DNA of 48,853 bases from JAFMKE01 sp047621945 (lineage in GTDB: Bacteria > Bacteroidota > Bacteroidia > Chitinophagales > UBA8649), in assembly GCA_047621945.1 (NCBI GenBank), contig JBLHMK010000004.1, positions 1 through 48,853 on the forward strand. Direction: 5' to 3'. This document shows, in pieces, positions 35,641 to 44,340 of this stretch. A program made the position numbers and the translations under genes. Each line of letters begins with the position of its first letter. Positions within the stretch are counted from its first letter, which is position 1. The notes below the pieces were generated by a model. The model searched no databases. It saw nothing but the letters and a program-made list of their open reading frames with translations, and was not told the origin of the DNA.

Positions 35641-36888
35641 CTATTTTTCGTCTTCTTCAAATTCAGCTTTCAATATTTCAAATATTTCTTTAACTGTTTC
35701 GTCCTCTAAATCAGTTCTTCGAATTACTTCACTTTCACTTAATTCAAGAACACTCTTAGCTGTATCACAACCAATTTTTTTCAATTCATCGATAACCCAG
35801 CTATCGATTTCATCTGAAAATTCTTCAATGTCGATATCTACCTCTTCATCATCTGTATCTCTGAATACTTCAATTTCATAACCAACCATTCTACCAGCTA
35901 GTTTAATATTCATTCCTCTTTTACCAATAGCTAATGAAACCTGATCTGGTTTCAAGTATACAGCGATTGATTTATTCTCTTCATCAATATCTACAGACTC
36001 AATTTTTGCAGGAGACAACGCTCTCGTTGTCATTAATTTTAAATTGTCGGTATAATTAAGAATGTCAATGTTCTCATTTTTTAACTCACGCACAATACCG
36101 TGAATACGACTTCCTTTCATACCTACACAAGCTCCAACAGGGTCAATTCTGTCATCATAGGACTCAACGGCAACTTTTGCTTTCTCACCTGGCTCACGCA
36201 CAATTTTCTTTATCGTAATAAGACCATCAAAAATTTCAGGTACTTCTAGTTCTAATAGTTTCGCTAAAAACGCATTGTCTGTTCTAGAAAGGATAACAAA
36301 TGGATTATTGTTTTTAAGCTCTACTTTTTTAACTACTGCTTTTACTGTTTCTCCTTTTTTGAAGTAATCCATTCTGATTTGCTCAGACTTTGGCAAAATC
36401 AATTCATTTCCTTCGTCGTCAATCAATAAGATCTCTTTCTTCCAAACCTGGTATACTTCAGCATTGATGATATCACCAACTCTATCTTTATATTTCTTAT
36501 AAACCTCATCTTTCTCTAATTCTAGAATTCTAGAAATTAAAGTTTGTCTAGCAGCTAAAACTGCTCTACGACCGAAATCTTCAATGACAACTTTTTCATA
36601 GCAATCTTCACCAACCTCGTAATCTTCCTCAATTGCCACAGCATCCGTAATAGATACTTGAGTTAACTCATCTTCAACATCTCCATCTCCAACAATCTCT
36701 CTAGTTCTCCAGATCTCTAAATCACCTTTATCTGTATTTACAATCACATCAAAGTTATCCGCATTACCGTATTTCTTTCTAAGTAATGTTTTAAACACAT
36801 CCTCTAAGACTTTCATCATCGTAGGACGGTCAATGTTTTTAAAATCTTTAAACTCGGCAAACGAGTCGATAAGTTCTATACTATTCAT
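35641..36888 (-). CDS. nusA: Transcription termination/antitermination factor NusA
   Basis: 415 residues: NusA N-terminal domain, S1 domain (about 135-200, RVGDIINAEVYQVWKKEILL), KH1 (VGACVGMKGSRIHGIVREL, about 250-275) and KH2 (IAVYLKPDQVSLAIGKRGMNIKLA). It binds RNA polymerase and nascent RNA. A DEEVDIDIEEF-rich acidic tail ends it. It follows rimP by ten bases, the standard order. Confidence 0.96.
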   Translation of the reverse strand: MNSIELIDSFAEFKDFKNIDRPTMMKVLEDVFKTLLRKKYGNADNFDVIVNTDKGDLEIWRTREIVGDGDVEDELTQVSITDAVAIEEDYEVGEDCYEKVVIEDFGRRAVLAARQTLISRILELEKDEVYKKYKDRVGDIINAEVYQVWKKEILLIDDEGNELILPKSEQIRMDYFKKGETVKAVVKKVELKNNNPFVILSRTDNAFLAKLLELEVPEIFDGLITIKKIVREPGEKAKVAVESYDDRIDPVGACVGMKGSRIHGIVRELKNENIDILNYTDNLKLMTTRALSPAKIESVDIDEENKSIAVYLKPDQVSLAIGKRGMNIKLAGRMVGYEIEVFRDTDDEEVDIDIEEFSDEIDSWVIDELKKIGCDTAKSVLELSESEVIRRTDLEDETVKEIFEILKAEFEEDEK

Positions 36889-36898
36889 TTTTTATCGG

Positions 36899-37387
36899 TT
36901 AAAAGTTAAAATGTAACAATGCTTGTTTTATATCAATTAAATCAATCGAAATTGACTCTAAGTCTTCTTCTTTGACCTTTTTAATTGGTCGCTTACTCTT
37001 TCGCACCCCAAGTGTTGTAAGCAGGCCAAACAAAGTAGTTTCATTTACTTCTTTAAGAAGCATAGCTACTTGTTGCCCATCTTGCATAGTAATCTTCAAG
37101 GTGCTTCCAATTCGCTTGGTAAACTGTTGTGGCACTCTTAAAGGGTTAGTCATTCCAGGAGAGGAAACTTCTAGTGTATACTTTTCAGGAACACTAGCAT
37201 CTTCATCTAAATACCCTTCTATGAATCTACTCAAACGCGTGCACTGTTTAATCGTAATAGAGGGGATACCATCAGCAAAAATCTGCATCTTGTAGTTCGC
37301 TCCAATTACAATCTCGACCAAGAAAAGGTCCATCTCGGTCAACATTGGAACTATGAGTTCCTCTATTTTATTTTTTAGTGCATCCAT
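36899..37387 (-). CDS. rimP: Ribosome maturation factor RimP
   Basis: 162-residue factor for 30S maturation. Visible are FLVEIVIGANYKMQIFAD, the CTRLSRFIEGYLDED stretch and YTLEVSSPGMTNPLRVPQQF, all typical of RimP. It begins the rimP-nusA-infB series. The ATG lies 15 bases after a GC-rich hairpin with a U-tract (37402-37427), which may control the whole operon. Confidence 0.93.
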   Translation of the reverse strand: MDALKNKIEELIVPMLTEMDLFLVEIVIGANYKMQIFADGIPSITIKQCTRLSRFIEGYLDEDASVPEKYTLEVSSPGMTNPLRVPQQFTKRIGSTLKITMQDGQQVAMLLKEVNETTLFGLLTTLGVRKSKRPIKKVKEEDLESISIDLIDIKQALLHFNF

Positions 37388-37401
37388 GTTTTGTAGAATA
37401 A

Positions 37402-37427
37402 AAAGAGGGGACTCGCGCCCCCTCTTT
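37402..37427 (-). terminator. Leader hairpin directly upstream of rimP
   Basis: AAAGAGGGG at 37402-37410 pairs with CCCCTCTTT at 37419-37427 across an eight-base loop. On the minus strand it is followed by TTTTATTCTAC and then the rimP ATG at 37387. It has the form of an intrinsic terminator, so it may attenuate the rimP-nusA-infB operon or end transcription of the decayed haemoglobin gene upstream. Confidence 0.65.
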
Positions 37428-37488
37428 CCCTTTAATTACACTGTAAATGTAATGGTTTTATGCCAAATTGTGAAATTTGAATTACTTT

Positions 37489-37863
37489 TTATTGTTGGGC
37501 AACTTTGAAGTGCATCATACTAGCTATACTTTTAGCTCTAGATAAAGCTTCATAAGCCTTCGGTCCATTGAAGCGCAAACTCAAATTATTCTTCTATAAG
37601 CGGAGCCATTCATCGAAATGCTTTTTCTCCATTTTTGCTAATTCATTTAAACCAAATGCTTGGTCATTGACTTGCCAGATAAATTGCTAGCACCTAGTGA
37701 AATATCACTCCAGAAGGCGTACATTCTAGGCATGTGAGCACTCCAATCTATCGGTTCCACCTCATTAAAAATAATGACCAATCTCTTCATTTTCTCGGAC
37801 CTTCTCATAGAAACTATCTACAAGGAATTCAAGATCTTTTTGGCTTTCTATATCTCCTTTCAT
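37489..37863 (-). pseudogene. Decayed group III truncated haemoglobin
   Basis: The minus strand from the ATG at 37861-37863 reads KDLEFLVDSFYEKVRENEEI, then GHYF and a stop. Adding a correction for one extra base in the A-run at 37767-37771 gives NEVEPIDWSAHMPRMYAFW. A second shift near 37654-37656 gives LNELAKMEKKHFDEWLRL, broken by TAG at 37594-37596 (a tryptophan position). The frame then ends with GPKAYEALSRAKSIASMMHF up to TAA at 37489. This order and these motifs are typical of group III truncated globins. Three separate lesions make a functional protein unlikely. It lies between rimP and meaB and fills most of the 485-base gap there. Confidence 0.8.
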
Positions 37864-37872
37864 TACGCGGGT

Positions 37873-38883
37873 TTAAGAAGGTTCCGAACCCTTAAAGGGT
37901 TCCGAACCGTTTTGAAAAAGTTGGTCAGCAGCGTTAAATGAAGAAGTTTTACCGGCTATAATTTCCGCTTCTAGGGCTGTAATCTTATTATCTACTTCAC
38001 TATTCGTGTAAAAATTGCTCAACAAACGTTGCTTTATTGTTTCATGAAACCAAAACAAGTCTTGTTCTTTTCGTCGAGCTTTGAAAAACCCTTTTAAATC
38101 TTGGTGTTCGAAAAAAGAGTTGAAACTTTTCAAAAGAGATTCAAGCCCTTGCCTGGCCAAGGAGTCAATTGCTTTTACCTTAGTTAACCAAGAGAATTCT
38201 TTCTGAGGATAATAATGTAAAGCATTCTTAATTTCTTGCATGGACAGCCTAGCTTTTGGCTTCAATTCATCGTCTTCATATGCTTTATTGATAGCGATAA
38301 TATCTGCCATCTCCATGATTCCTCTTTTTATTCCTTGAAGTTCATCTCCCGCACCAGCCAATAAGAGCAAAACAAAACAATCAACCATAGAATGTACGGC
38401 TATTTCACTTTGTCCTACACCAACAGTCTCCACCAAGACATAATCGTAGCCTGCAGCTTCACATAGCATAATCGTTTCTCGAGTTCTTCGACTCACACCA
38501 CCTAAAGATCCTCCAGCGGCTGTAGGTCTAATATAAACTCGTGGATTGCCCGTCAGCTTTTCCATTCTAGTTTTATCTCCCAGTATGCTTCCTTTACTCA
38601 GTGAACTACTTGGGTCAACCGCAAGAACGGCTAGCTTTTTATTTTCTCCGATCAAGTTTTCACCAACCGCTTCAATAAAAGTACTTTTCCCTACACCTGG
38701 CACTCCAGTTATTCCTATTCTTTTAGATCCACCGGTATGGGGCAGCAATTCTTCCAAAATTTCCCTAGCTAATACTTGGTGATCACTTCGAGTGCTCTCC
38801 AATAAAGTAATGGCTCGACTGAGAATAATAGTATCTCCATCCAGTATCCCTTTTATGTAATCGTTATGCTCTAAAACTTTCAT
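37873..38883 (-). CDS. meaB: MeaB/ArgK-family P-loop GTPase
   Basis: 336 residues from the ATG at 38881-38883; a longer in-frame start at 38913 is less likely. The motifs GITGVPGVGKSTFIEA, AVDPSSSLSKGSILGDKTRM, RPTAAGGSLGGVSR and VETVGVGQSE define the MeaB/ArgK family, which helps protect or load methylmalonyl-CoA mutase. The mutase genes are not in this window. The final residues NGSEPFKGSEPS are encoded by a palindromic DNA repeat and are unlikely to belong to the original protein. Confidence 0.9.
   Translation of the reverse strand: MKVLEHNDYIKGILDGDTIILSRAITLLESTRSDHQVLAREILEELLPHTGGSKRIGITGVPGVGKSTFIEAVGENLIGENKKLAVLAVDPSSSLSKGSILGDKTRMEKLTGNPRVYIRPTAAGGSLGGVSRRTRETIMLCEAAGYDYVLVETVGVGQSEIAVHSMVDCFVLLLLAGAGDELQGIKRGIMEMADIIAINKAYEDDELKPKARLSMQEIKNALHYYPQKEFSWLTKVKAIDSLARQGLESLLKSFNSFFEHQDLKGFFKARRKEQDLFWFHETIKQRLLSNFYTNSEVDNKITALEAEIIAGKTSSFNAADQLFQNGSEPFKGSEPS
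37880..37908. repeat. Palindromic repeat, copy 2, inside the meaB 3' end
   Basis: GGTTCCGAACCCTT (37880-37893) and AAGGGTTCCGAACC (37895-37908) form a stem with one internal mismatch and a single-base loop. The core GGTTCCGAACC is that of the palindrome at 22945-22976. On the minus strand the repeat is read as GSEPFKGSEP, the last residues of MeaB before its stop at 37873-37875. Confidence 0.75.
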
Positions 38884-38951
38884 TTCTTTTGACAAAATTA
38901 AGAAAGTAAACAACCAAAACCCGAAGTTCTGCGTTTAAAGAGAAAGTAAAC

Positions 38952-39080
38952 ATGAAAAAATCCAAGATTTTATTACTTATTGGGGCCTTGTTACTGATAT
39001 TGAGCCTAGAAGCGTGTAAAACACAAAAAGATTGTGGTGGTCGCACCAAACATAAGTTGAGTAATGGGATTTGGATGTAG
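38952..39080 (+). CDS. Very small lipoprotein (42 aa)
   Basis: ATG at 38952 gives MKKSKILLLIGALLLILSLE followed by ACK, with a lipobox-like LEAC and Cys at residue 22. The mature part, CKTQKDCGGRTKHKLSNGIW, is only 21 residues long. The ATG lies 68 bases upstream-to-upstream of the divergent meaB gene. The 42-codon length is below usual gene-calling limits. The look is of the tiny Bacteroidota lipoproteins with a short Gly/Lys-rich tail. Function unknown. Confidence 0.7.
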   Translation: MKKSKILLLIGALLLILSLEACKTQKDCGGRTKHKLSNGIWM

Positions 39081-39093
39081 TTAAATCAACTAA

Positions 39094-39756
39094 CTACTTA
39101 ATCCTTGTAAACTTAAAATAGCCCATATTCACCACTGAATCTAAACCTTCTGTTAAAGGGCCTTCAGATAAATAAGTAACCGGCTCAATGGAATCTAAGG
39201 GGCTGTTGGCAGAACTAAAACTAGTGCCATCATCTGACCCAGCGTCGTAGCTTATAACATAAGAGGTTACTTCATCATACCACAAACCATCTGTTTGATC
39301 TTGTAAAGAAGTGGTGGCCGAAACAAACCAATCTGGACTAGGTGCAATCATACTCACAGCCGTTACATAATGATACCCTTCTCTCAAACCCAATTGAATT
39401 TTACTGCTGTTTCCTGGACTATCAAAACGATTGCCTTGAATAACATCTAGGCCTTCTCCCGTATTTACAAAAAACTCTAACTCCTCGTTAATTTTATCTG
39501 TATTTCCCGTTTCAGCTACATTCCTCAACCCTTCGCTTGCGCTTAATCCCTCAATAAAAAGACGAGAAGAAGAAAGGTGCGACACTGCCACAAACGGTGA
39601 AAAGTGAGCACCACTCGGGAAATCTGTAGGATGAGAGCTTGCGCTCCACGTACTTACAAATTCAACTTCATAAACCACGCTAAAGCGATCAATTTGATCC
39701 TTCGTACAAGCATTTAGGCTCAATAAAAACAAACCAATCATTAAACTCTCTTTCAT
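39094..39756 (-). CDS. Spondin-domain lipoprotein
   Basis: 220 residues from the ATG at 39754-39756; the ATG at 39765 is possible. The signal peptide has a lipobox (LSLNAC, Cys about 17). The rest matches the Spondin_N domain: VEFVSTWSASSHPTDFPSGA, HFSPFVAVSHL, SMIAPSPDWFVSATTSL and a YDAGSDDGTSF stretch. Such domains occur in animals and in bacterial surface proteins, with adhesion or metal-site roles suggested. The target here is unknown. It lies 36 bases downstream of the PrsW-type gene. Confidence 0.85.
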   Translation of the reverse strand: MKESLMIGLFLLSLNACTKDQIDRFSVVYEVEFVSTWSASSHPTDFPSGAHFSPFVAVSHLSSSRLFIEGLSASEGLRNVAETGNTDKINEELEFFVNTGEGLDVIQGNRFDSPGNSSKIQLGLREGYHYVTAVSMIAPSPDWFVSATTSLQDQTDGLWYDEVTSYVISYDAGSDDGTSFSSANSPLDSIEPVTYLSEGPLTEGLDSVVNMGYFKFTRIK

Positions 39757-39792
39757 TCGAATCATTTCAGTGAAAACGCTAAGGCTAAAGCT

Positions 39793-40515
39793 TTAGTGCC
39801 CTTCATTATTAATTTGCTCCTCTTCCTCTGCTTTTTGCGCTAATACCTCTGGGTGAAAAGGAGAGGCCTCTTGATGCTTTTTAATGGCTTTTAGTGCCAA
39901 TCTTATGGAGATAAACAAGCCTAAGAAAGAAAACAATGCAAACGCAGGTATGTTGTTTTGCATGAGGAAAAAATCATAAGCACCGTGTAAAGCTATAGCA
40001 GATATTAATCCTCTCAATTTATATTTCCATGCTGATTCAGGATGTTGCCAAGCAAGACCAAAATAATAACCCATTATTACACCTAAACTTGCATGAGCAG
40101 GCACAGCAGTGAACATTCTTAATAAACCAACACTCACTCCACCGTCCATTACATAAAAAATGTTCTCGACAGCCGCAAAACCTAAACTTACTACAACACC
40201 ATAGACAATGCCATCGAAAGGTTCATCAAATTCTTTTTGACGAAAGGCATAAATTCTTAGCATAATAAATTTACTTAGCTCTTCTGAGCCTGCCACGATA
40301 GCAAAGGCCCAAATAGCCGTTACCATAACATTCATAGAGTTTTCAGGGAAGATGCTTCCTAGCGAATACTCTAGAATTAATGCTGGAATAACCGAAAGAC
40401 AGCCTAGTAAAAAGCTGATAATCAAGTGTTTCACGGGCTCTTTGTCATATTTATCTTTTAAATAAACAAAAAACAAAATGGCAACAACAGGAGCAAGAGC
40501 TAAGGCAATGAGCAT
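39793..40515 (-). CDS. PrsW-family intramembrane metalloprotease
   Basis: 240-residue membrane protein with about seven or eight spans. The catalytic glutamates are in GSEELSKF (EE at 78-79), with GFAAVENIFY (E117), PAHASLGVIMGYYFG (H141) and LHGAYDFFL (H177, D181), the PrsW/CAAX-like set of motifs. PrsW cleaves anti-sigma factors in Bacillus; the substrate here is unknown. A near-consensus -7 box, TACCTTTA on the minus strand, lies at 40533-40540. Confidence 0.87.
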   Translation of the reverse strand: MLIALALAPVVAILFFVYLKDKYDKEPVKHLIISFLLGCLSVIPALILEYSLGSIFPENSMNVMVTAIWAFAIVAGSEELSKFIMLRIYAFRQKEFDEPFDGIVYGVVVSLGFAAVENIFYVMDGGVSVGLLRMFTAVPAHASLGVIMGYYFGLAWQHPESAWKYKLRGLISAIALHGAYDFFLMQNNIPAFALFSFLGLFISIRLALKAIKKHQEASPFHPEVLAQKAEEEEQINNEGH

Positions 40516-40636
40516 AATTTCTTCTTATGACTTAAAGGTATACGTTTTTGTAGAATGTCAAATAAAGCGATAAATATGTTAGCTAAAATCCTTTCAATTG
40601 TGAATAAATCGACTAGTCATTTTCAAAAAAAGGAAG

Positions 40637-40644
40637 TAAATTTG
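40637..40644 (+). promoter_or_regulatory. -7 box for purL
   Basis: TAAATTTG, an exact TAnnTTTG match, lies 23 bases upstream of the purL ATG at 40668. I see no clear -33 box at the expected spacing, and no purine-riboswitch-like element in the 150-base gap. Confidence 0.5.
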
Positions 40645-40667
40645 AGACTCTAAACAGCCCATCTTAA

Positions 40668-43600
40668 ATGATTCATTTTTTCAATCATCACGACGAATAT
40701 TTTTACACTGTTCAAACACAGGAAACTTTAGACAAAAAATCAATTGAAAAATTAGAATGGTTATTCGGAGAAGCAAAAAAAGTCGACGCCTCAAACATTC
40801 AATTATCGACTACTCAACTCTTTCTTGGCCCAAGAGCGGCAATGATAAGTCCTTGGTCTACAAACGCAGTTGAAATAACTCAAAATATGGGCATCAATGG
40901 TATTCTCCGTATTGAGGAGTATAGCATCATTACACAAGAGTTTCCAAGCTTTGACCCCATGCTTTCGGAGCAATTTGAAAAACTTCATCAGGAAATGTAT
41001 ACTATTGATGCGGAGCCGGAAGCTATAATAGATGTTGACAACATTGAGGAATACAATAAAAGAGAAGGCTTAGCACTCAGCGAAGATGAAGTTACTTACT
41101 TAGATGATCTTGCAACTCGTTTGGGAAGAAAACTAACCGACTCAGAAGTGTTTGGATTCTCACAGGTAAATTCTGAACATTGTCGACATAAAATATTTAA
41201 TGGCTCATTTGTCATTGATGGCAAAGAGCAAGAGAAGTCTTTATTCAAGATGATTAAAGAAACTTCAGCGAAGTATCCTAATGATATTGTATCTGCATAT
41301 AAGGACAATGTGGCCTTTGTGAAAGGACCAAAAGCCGTTCAGTTTGCTCCAAAGAGCGCAGAAAAAGCTGATTTCTATCAAGAAGAAGAATTTGAATCTG
41401 TTATTTCTTTAAAAGCAGAAACGCATAATTTCCCAACCACAGTAGAACCGTTCAATGGTGCGGCTACCGGTTCAGGAGGAGAGATAAGAGACCGATTAGC
41501 TGGTGGAACGGGATCATTACCTTCCGCTGGAACTGCCGTATATATGACATCCTATTCTCGTTTAGAAGCCAATCGTGCTTGGGAACAAGGAGTAGGAGAA
41601 AGAAAGTGGTTGTATCAAAGACCTTTAGATATCTTAATAAAAGCATCTAATGGGGCTTCTGATTTTGGAAACAAGTTTGGACAGCCATTAATTGCGGGAT
41701 CTGTTTTAACTTTTGAGTACCAACAAGATGGAAAGACCACCGCCTACGACAAAGTCATCATGCAAGCTGGTGGAGTTGGTTATGGTAAAGCGGAAGGTGC
41801 ATTAAAAAAGACCCCAAAAGCAGGTGATAAAATTGTGATTTTAGGTGGAGACAATTACCGAATTGGAATGGGTGGAGCAGCAGTTTCTTCCTCTGATACG
41901 GGTGCCTTTGGAAACACTATTGAATTGAATGCTATTCAGCGTTCTAATCCAGAAATGCAAAAGCGTGCAGCTAACGCTATTCGCGGAATGATGGAAAATC
42001 AAGAAAATCCAATTGTTTCTATTCATGATCACGGGGCTGGTGGACACTTAAACTGTTTGAGCGAGCTAGTAGAAGATACTGGTGGAAATATTGACTTGGA
42101 TAAATTACCGGTAGGTGACCCAACACTTTCAGCCAAAGAAATTATTGGTAACGAAAGCCAAGAAAGAATGGGCTTGGTTATTAGTGGAGAACATATTGAG
42201 ACCCTTCAACAAATAGCCGACAGAGAAAGATCTCCGATGTATACCGTAGGAGTTGTAAGCGATAACATGCGCTTTACTTTTGAATCTAAAACCAAGGGGC
42301 AAAAGCCGATGGATTTGGACCTCAGCGATATGTTTGGGAGTTCTCCAAAGACCATCTTAACGGATACCCGTCAAGCAGCAAATTTTTCAGCGCTTGAGTA
42401 CAAATCAAGTGATATTCACGCTCACCTGGAGCAAGTTTTACAATTAGAAGCAGTTGCTTGTAAAGATTGGTTGACCAATAAGGTAGATCGATGCGTTGGT
42501 GGGAAAGTAGCTAAACAGCAGTGTGCTGGTGCGTTACAATTACCCCTTAATAATGTAGCCGTAATAGCCTTGGATTACAAAGGCAAAGAAGGGATTGCCA
42601 CATCGATAGGTCATTCGCCAATCAGTGGATTAATCAATCCAAAAGCAGGGAGTAGAAATAGTATAGGAGAAGCCTTAAGTAATTTAGTTTGGGCTCCAAT
42701 CAATAAAGGATTAACTGGTGTGTCCTTGTCAGCTAACTGGATGTGGCCATGTAAAAATGATGGAGAAGATGCCCGTTTATATGATGCCGTGGAAGCTTGT
42801 GCTCAATTTGCTATTGATCTAGGTATCAATATTCCAACAGGAAAGGATTCTCTTTCCATGAAGCAACGTTATCCAAATGAAGAGGTTATTTCTCCAGGTA
42901 CCGTAATAATATCAAGTGTTGGAAATTGTTCTAATATTTCGAATGTAGTTGAACCTGTATTACAAAAAGATGGTGGAGACATATATTACATTAACTTATC
43001 TCAAGATGATTACCAGTTAGGTGGTTCTTCTTTTGCTCAAGTATTAGCTAAAGTTGGCCAAGAAGTACCAGACATAAAAAATCCTACTGCTTTTAGAACA
43101 GCTTTTGATACGATACAAGAATTGATAGGCAAAAACTGGATTCAAGCTGGACATGATATAGGAAGTGGTGGATTGATAACTACTCTATTAGAAATGTGTT
43201 TTGCTGAACAAGATTTAGCTGCAAATATAGATTTGACGGCATTGGCGGAGTTAGACTCAACTAAAGTATTATTTGCTGAAAATATAGCTCTAGTTTTCCA
43301 AGCTTCCAAAGAAGCAGAAGCCATCCTTGAAGCCGCAAACGTTCCTTATCATAAAATTGGAAGCGTTAGTTCAGGTGAAGTATTAACTGTTCAGAACCAT
43401 CAAGAAGAATTGAGTTTCAACATCCCTCAATGGAGAGATATTTGGTACAAGACCTCTTACCTTTTCGATACTCACCAAAGCGGAGCAAAACAAGCCAAGG
43501 CAAGATATGATAATTATAAAAATCAAGCATTAGCATATACCTTCCCTAATCAATTTACAGGCAAGCTTCCTCAATTTGAAGGTCCTCGACCTAAGGCTGC

Positions 43601-44336
43601 AATCATTAGAGAGAAAGGGAGTAACTCGGAAAGAGAGATGGCACATGCTATGTTTTTAGCTGGCTTCGATGTGAAGGATATACACATGACCGACTTAGTT
43701 TCAGGGAGAGAGAACCTAGAAGATATTCAATTCATTGGAGCAGTTGGAGGGTTTTCTAACTCTGACGTATTGGGAAGCGCAAAAGGATGGGCAGGCTCAT
43801 TCAAATACAACGAGAAGGCCAACAAAGCCTTAAACAATTTCTTTGCAAGAGAAGACACCTTAAGTGTAGGAATCTGTAATGGTTGTCAATTATTCGTAGA
43901 GTTAGGCTTAATCAATCCGGACCACGAAGACAAACCACGCATGTTGCATAACAACAGCCATAAGCACGAGAGTGGATTTACCTCTGTTGAAGTAGCAAGT
44001 AATAAATCAATAATGTTAAGTAGTTTAGCTGGAAGCACCTTAGGTGTTTGGATCTCTCATGGTGAAGGAAAATTCCATTTACCTAAAGAAGAATCAGCCT
44101 ACAATATAGTAGCCAAGTATGCTTATGAAGGCTACCCTGCAAATCCGAATGGCTCAAAGTACAACACAGCCATGATATGTGATGATAGCGGTCGTCATTT
44201 AGTGATGATGCCACATATTGAGCGAACTATCTTTCAATGGAATTGGGCGAACTATCCTAGTGGAAGAAAAGATGAAGTGAGTCCGTGGTTAGAAGCGTTT
44301 GTGAATGCACGGGAGTGGTGTGTGGATAAGGAATAG
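40668..44336 (+). CDS. purL: Phosphoribosylformylglycinamidine synthase, PurL-PurQ fusion
   Basis: 1222-residue large-form FGAR amidotransferase, step four of purine synthesis. An N-terminal PurS-like part is followed by two AIR-synthase-type halves with SEHCRHKIFNG, LKAETHNFPTTVEPFNGAATGSGG, HDHGAGGHLNCLSELVED and IPTGKDSLSM. The C-terminal glutaminase domain has AAIIREKGSNSEREMA, the catalytic cysteine in GICNGCQLFVELG and the histidine in SHGEGKF. Length and order match the single-chain form. Confidence 0.97.
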   Translation: MIHFFNHHDEYFYTVQTQETLDKKSIEKLEWLFGEAKKVDASNIQLSTTQLFLGPRAAMISPWSTNAVEITQNMGINGILRIEEYSIITQEFPSFDPMLSEQFEKLHQEMYTIDAEPEAIIDVDNIEEYNKREGLALSEDEVTYLDDLATRLGRKLTDSEVFGFSQVNSEHCRHKIFNGSFVIDGKEQEKSLFKMIKETSAKYPNDIVSAYKDNVAFVKGPKAVQFAPKSAEKADFYQEEEFESVISLKAETHNFPTTVEPFNGAATGSGGEIRDRLAGGTGSLPSAGTAVYMTSYSRLEANRAWEQGVGERKWLYQRPLDILIKASNGASDFGNKFGQPLIAGSVLTFEYQQDGKTTAYDKVIMQAGGVGYGKAEGALKKTPKAGDKIVILGGDNYRIGMGGAAVSSSDTGAFGNTIELNAIQRSNPEMQKRAANAIRGMMENQENPIVSIHDHGAGGHLNCLSELVEDTGGNIDLDKLPVGDPTLSAKEIIGNESQERMGLVISGEHIETLQQIADRERSPMYTVGVVSDNMRFTFESKTKGQKPMDLDLSDMFGSSPKTILTDTRQAANFSALEYKSSDIHAHLEQVLQLEAVACKDWLTNKVDRCVGGKVAKQQCAGALQLPLNNVAVIALDYKGKEGIATSIGHSPISGLINPKAGSRNSIGEALSNLVWAPINKGLTGVSLSANWMWPCKNDGEDARLYDAVEACAQFAIDLGINIPTGKDSLSMKQRYPNEEVISPGTVIISSVGNCSNISNVVEPVLQKDGGDIYYINLSQDDYQLGGSSFAQVLAKVGQEVPDIKNPTAFRTAFDTIQELIGKNWIQAGHDIGSGGLITTLLEMCFAEQDLAANIDLTALAELDSTKVLFAENIALVFQASKEAEAILEAANVPYHKIGSVSSGEVLTVQNHQEELSFNIPQWRDIWYKTSYLFDTHQSGAKQAKARYDNYKNQALAYTFPNQFTGKLPQFEGPRPKAAIIREKGSNSEREMAHAMFLAGFDVKDIHMTDLVSGRENLEDIQFIGAVGGFSNSDVLGSAKGWAGSFKYNEKANKALNNFFAREDTLSVGICNGCQLFVELGLINPDHEDKPRMLHNNSHKHESGFTSVEVASNKSIMLSSLAGSTLGVWISHGEGKFHLPKEESAYNIVAKYAYEGYPANPNGSKYNTAMICDDSGRHLVMMPHIERTIFQWNWANYPSGRKDEVSPWLEAFVNAREWCVDKE

Positions 44337-44340
44337 TTTC

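Noticed and set aside
38893..38900. TAATTTTG on the minus strand as a promoter of meaB
   Set aside because: It lies only ten bases from the chosen ATG, leaving almost no leader, and no -33 box is visible. It could still be real if the transcript is nearly leaderless.
40516..40667. Purine riboswitch or other structured leader upstream of purL
   Set aside because: I could find no paired arms or conserved loops of a purine or PRPP riboswitch in the gap.
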